A stretch of 9,084 nt of DNA, from assembly GCA_045586995.1 (NCBI GenBank), contig JAZNBI010000031.1, positions 1-9,084 on the forward strand. Direction: 5' to 3'. This DNA is from JAZNBI01 sp045586995. Its GTDB lineage: Bacteria > Bacillota > Clostridia > Oscillospirales > CAG-272. The notes under the pieces were generated by a model. It had not been told where the DNA came from and did not search any database. It saw only the letters and a program-made list of their open reading frames with translations. A program made the position numbers and the translations under genes. Each line of letters begins with the position of its first letter. Position 1 is the first letter of the stretch. Below, piece by piece: positions 7,268-9,084 of this stretch.

Positions 7268-7303
7268 ATGATAAAAGCACCTCAATCGAGGTGCTTTTAT
7301 CAT
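7268..7303. terminator. Bidirectional intrinsic terminator shared by gdhA and the converging gene
   Basis: A perfect 16-bp stem, ATGATAAAAGCACCTC (7268-7283) with its complement (7288-7303), and a 4-nt loop AATC. The A run on the left and T run on the right form part of the stem, so it would give a U-rich 3' side on either strand. It lies 46 bp after the gdhA stop and contains the stop codon of the - strand gene (7300-7302). Confidence 0.9.
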
Positions 7304-7710
7304 ATCAAAAAGAGTCCACATACTATCAACATAATCCAAAGAAGGGACAATAGAAGCGCTACTATTGGTTGCATTGGAAAAGTGAGTCGATTTATATATG
7401 CAAGTTGAGGATTCTTTTTCTGGTATATAATGTCCACTACTCTGCTGATATCACTTTTTACTCCGGGAACACCGCCGGAAATACGAAACTCTTTTCCACT
7501 TACACGGTATACATAAACATAGTCTAAATATCGTCTATAAAATTTCCCTGATTTTCCACCAACATAAATATCTTTATGTTGAGTAGTATTTACCAAATAT
7601 CCTTTGGTTCTTGCACAGTATCTTTTACAAAAGCCAAAGGATATATAAACAAAATATAGGTCAATTAAAAAAATAACCGCACCAAAAAATAATGCTACGT
7701 ATCCCCACAT
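7300..7710 (-). CDS. Small two-helix membrane protein, DUF3592-like, function unknown
   Basis: A 136-residue protein with hydrophobic helices at about 3-26 and 113-135 and a polar, beta-rich middle. The middle has the pattern YVYVYRVSGKEFRI followed about 25 residues on by VVDIIYQKKNPQLAYI. This resembles the DUF3592 layout (a strand with Y-x-V-x-G-K, then V-x-V-x-Y-x-x-x-N-P-x-x-A) between two membrane segments; the match is from memory of the pattern, not a search. The start is well supported: AAAGGAG (7724-7718 on the - strand) sits 7 nt before the ATG. The stop lies inside the terminator hairpin. It stands alone, converging on gdhA, and no clear promoter is seen in the repeat-rich DNA upstream. 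No enzyme motif is visible. Confidence 0.72.
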   Translation of the reverse strand: MWGYVALFFGAVIFLIDLYFVYISFGFCKRYCARTKGYLVNTTQHKDIYVGGKSGKFYRRYLDYVYVYRVSGKEFRISGGVPGVKSDISRVVDIIYQKKNPQLAYINRLTFPMQPIVALLLSLLWIMLIVCGLFLI

Positions 7711-7779
7711 ATCTTTTCTCCTTTATCGCCGGTTTCGCTTTTGTATTACAAACGCATCGGGCAAAGCTCATACCCCTTT

Positions 7780-7807
7780 GTAGGGCGGGGGGTTACTCCC
7801 GCCCTAC
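7780..7807. repeat. Inverted repeat, 10-bp GC-rich hairpin
   Basis: GTAGGGCGGG (7780-7789) and its exact complement CCCGCCCTAC (7798-7807) enclose an 8-nt loop. The outer end GTAGGG-CG nearly matches the ends of the paired-hairpin element at 7867-7916, so the two may belong to one repeat family. It has no T run and is not a standard terminator. Confidence 0.75.
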
Positions 7808-7827
7808 GATATCACCCTCATTATAAC

Positions 7828-7865
7828 ACAAATCGGCAGAGAAAACAACATCTCTGCCGATTTGT
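7828..7865. terminator. 15-bp hairpin, probable bidirectional terminator
   Basis: ACAAATCGGCAGAGA (7828-7842) pairs perfectly with 7851-7865 around an 8-nt loop. The + strand continues as TTGTAGG and the - strand as GTTATAATG, so the U-rich tails are modest (TTTGTTTG and TTTGTGTT). On the - strand it could end read-through from the dehydrogenase gene at 8040-9074. Alternatively it is one member of the repeat cluster around it. Confidence 0.6.
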
Positions 7866-7866
7866 T

Positions 7867-7916
7867 TGTAGGGGCGTTCATCGAACGCCCGCGGGCGACC
7901 ATTGGTCGCCCCTACA
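7867..7916. repeat. REP/BIME-like paired-hairpin element
   Basis: The 50-bp unit has 10-bp inverted ends, TGTAGGGGCG (7867-7876) and CGCCCCTACA (7907-7916). Inside are two perfect 8-bp hairpins with 3-nt loops: GGGCGTTC/GAACGCCC (7872-7890) and GGGCGACC/GGTCGCCC (7893-7911). They flank a central CCCGCGGG palindrome (7888-7895). This two-headed design is typical of short interspersed palindromic repeats that are mobilised or copied in bacterial intergenic DNA. Dispersal in this genome is inferred, since only one window is available. Confidence 0.7.
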
Positions 7917-7920
7917 GATT

Positions 7921-7958
7921 AACCTCCTTATGAGAAGTTGGGCAAAACGGAGGTTTTT
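7921..7958 (+). terminator. Terminator-like hairpin with large loop, no gene in front of it
   Basis: AACCTCC (7921-7927) pairs with GGAGGTT (7949-7955) around a 21-nt loop, followed on the + strand by a T run (7954-7958). The shape suits a + strand terminator, but no + strand gene precedes it. On the - strand the left arm reads AAGGAGG, like a ribosome binding site, with no start codon following. The large loop makes it a weak candidate. Confidence 0.3.
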
Positions 7959-8039
7959 CGTTTCAAGCATAACATATAATTTTATTAGAGGGAAACCATT
8001 ATATACTGCGTGCGAACGCGTTCGAACTTATCCAAACGT

Positions 8040-9074
8040 TCAAAAGCACCTTCCGCTCTTGCAATCCTCCGCCTCGCCTTTTCGAAAGCAGATCTCATTT
8101 TCACATTGACCGTTTTTGATGAACCCCGCTATATTCTCCGAGGTGGTTTGTGCAATATTTGAAAGCGCATCCTCTGTCAGAAATGCCTGATGCGAGGTCA
8201 CTATCACGTTTGGCATGGATATTAAGCGCGCAAGAGTATCGTCCTCAAGAATATGACCCGAAAAATCTTCAAAGAAAAGGTCTGCTTCTTCCTCGTAAAC
8301 GTCAAGGCACGCCGCGCCCACCTTTCTGGATTTTATACCCGCAAGCAGAGCTTCCGCATCGACAAGCGCTCCGCGCGAGGTATTAAGAATAACTACTCCC
8401 TTCCTACATTCGCCAATAGCGTCCTCATTTATTATGTGCTTGGTTTCCTCTGTCAATGGGCAGTGCAGCGATATGATATCACTGCCGCGGAAAAGCTCGT
8501 CTAAGGCAACGTATTTTACCGTGTCGCCGTTATCAAGCTCTTTCGCAGGGTATTTGTCGTATGCAAGCACCTTCATTCCAAAGCCGCGGCAAATGTCAAT
8601 AAAAATACGTCCGATTCGCCCCGTGCCAATGACTCCAACCGTTTTTCCGTGCAGGTCAAATCCGGTCATACCCGCAAGACTGAAGTTGAAATCTCTGGTG
8701 CGTATATACGCCTTGTGTATACGGCGGATAGAGGTCAAAAGCATCGCTATAGCGTGTTCCGCTACGGCGTAAGGTGAATATGCAGGCACGCGAAGCACGT
8801 GAATCCGCCCGAAGGCGTGCTTCATATCCACGTTGTTAAAGCCGGCGCAACGAAGCGCTACTATATTTATACCAAATTCACACAAGCGGTCGATAACGCG
8901 AGCGTTTACAGTATCGTTAACGAATACGCACACCGCATCATATCCCGCCGCCAGCTCCACCGTGTCCTCGTTAAGCTTGGTTTCAAAGTATTTTATTTCT
9001 AACCCCTGCTCCTCTCCGTATTTGTCGAAAGAGGGCTTGTCGTAGGGCTTGGCGTCAAAAAAAGCAATTTTCAT
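8040..9074 (-). CDS. D-lactate dehydrogenase-type 2-hydroxyacid dehydrogenase with cysteine tail
   Basis: A complete 344-residue NAD-dependent D-isomer-specific 2-hydroxyacid dehydrogenase, most like D-lactate dehydrogenase, which reduces pyruvate to D-lactate and regenerates NAD+ in fermentation. The catalytic domain surrounds a Rossmann domain with GTGRIG (150-155) and an acidic D173 favouring NAD over NADP. The catalytic set is R234 in NTSRGALVD, an acidic residue in DVYEEE (258-263) and H295 in TSHQAF. The substrate-domain motif RCAGFNNVD (75-83) is typical of the D-LDH branch. The C terminus is longer than in classic D-LDHs and carries C324, C329, C338 and C343 as CX4C-X8-CX4C. The ATG is 10 bp from the window edge, so the ribosome binding site and promoter are only partly visible (GAGAAAACAA). 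Related 2-hydroxyacids are possible substrates. Confidence 0.92.
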   Translation of the reverse strand: MKIAFFDAKPYDKPSFDKYGEEQGLEIKYFETKLNEDTVELAAGYDAVCVFVNDTVNARVIDRLCEFGINIVALRCAGFNNVDMKHAFGRIHVLRVPAYSPYAVAEHAIAMLLTSIRRIHKAYIRTRDFNFSLAGMTGFDLHGKTVGVIGTGRIGRIFIDICRGFGMKVLAYDKYPAKELDNGDTVKYVALDELFRGSDIISLHCPLTEETKHIINEDAIGECRKGVVILNTSRGALVDAEALLAGIKSRKVGAACLDVYEEEADLFFEDFSGHILEDDTLARLISMPNVIVTSHQAFLTEDALSNIAQTTSENIAGFIKNGQCENEICFRKGEAEDCKSGRCF

Positions 9075-9084
9075 TTGTTTTCTC

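Larger units (their letters stand above)
7725..8039. other. Gene-free, palindrome-rich intergenic stretch
   Basis: These 315 bp between two - strand genes hold no supportable coding region; the one longer + strand frame (7741-8109) merely crosses the repeats and the end of the dehydrogenase. It contains four hairpin-forming repeats listed separately, a TATAAT on the - strand at 7825-7820 without a good -35 box, and a 12-bp palindrome CGAACGCGTTCG (8013-8024) overlapped by GTTCGAAC (8020-8027) just downstream of the dehydrogenase stop. Confidence 0.7.

Noticed and set aside
7820..7848. - strand promoter for the small membrane protein with TATAAT at 7825-7820.
   Set aside because: At a 17-bp spacer the -35 box is TTGTTT, only three of six matches, and both boxes lie in or against the 15-bp hairpin.
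7780..7916. CRISPR array.
   Set aside because: The units are inverted repeats of different sequence, with no regularly spaced direct repeats or spacers and no cas genes.
7741..8109. 122-residue + strand open frame across the repeats.
   Set aside because: It translates inverted repeats and the antisense of the dehydrogenase end, with no domain and no ribosome binding site.

Overview
The window looks like chromosomal DNA from an anaerobic, gut-type member of the Clostridia (Oscillospiraceae/Ruminococcaceae-like). This is inferred from moderately AT-rich DNA, sigma-A promoters close to consensus, GGAGG-type ribosome binding sites, a streptococcal-type CpsB/C/D plus LCP protein set, a bacterial NADP-type glutamate dehydrogenase and a D-lactate dehydrogenase with a cysteine-containing tail. 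The species cannot be fixed from sequence alone.

Region 1 (1-346): the tail of an unidentified upstream reading frame (2-136), then a strong sigma-A promoter (210-238) with a 12-bp palindrome over its -10 box. The leader of about 100 nt carries a Shine-Dalgarno sequence set far from the start codon by a small hairpin.

Region 2 (347-5678): five + strand genes that read as one surface-polysaccharide operon: a membrane-bound NDP-sugar 4,6-dehydratase (CapD/PglF/WbpM type), a Wzz/CpsC chain-length regulator and kinase adaptor, a CpsD-type bacterial tyrosine kinase, a CpsB/YwqE-type PHP tyrosine phosphatase, and an LCP (LytR-CpsA-Psr) protein. CpsC is expected to activate CpsD, CpsD to autophosphorylate on its C-terminal tyrosines, CpsB to remove the phosphates, and the LCP protein to attach finished polymer to the wall. 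No glycosyltransferase, Wzx flippase or Wzy polymerase is in the window. The streptococcal order A-B-C-D appears here as C-D-B-A.

Region 3 (5679-7303): a consensus sigma-A promoter, gdhA, and a 16-bp-stem terminator shared with the converging gene.

Region 4 (7300-7710, - strand): a small two-helix membrane protein resembling DUF3592, whose stop codon lies inside the shared terminator.

Region 5 (7725-8039): a gene-free stretch packed with perfect inverted repeats: a 10-bp hairpin, a 15-bp hairpin, a paired-hairpin REP/BIME-like element, a 7-bp terminator-like hairpin and a 12-bp palindrome. It is the least explained part of the window.

Region 6 (8040-9074, - strand): a complete D-lactate dehydrogenase-type 2-hydroxyacid dehydrogenase with a CX4C-X8-CX4C tail.

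I saw no tRNA, rRNA, CRISPR array, insertion sequence or phage gene. The most notable points are the matching tyrosine-rich tails of the CpsC and CpsD proteins, the palindrome cluster in region 5, the hairpin between Shine-Dalgarno and start of the first gene, and the loss of two usually conserved arginines in the LCP protein.
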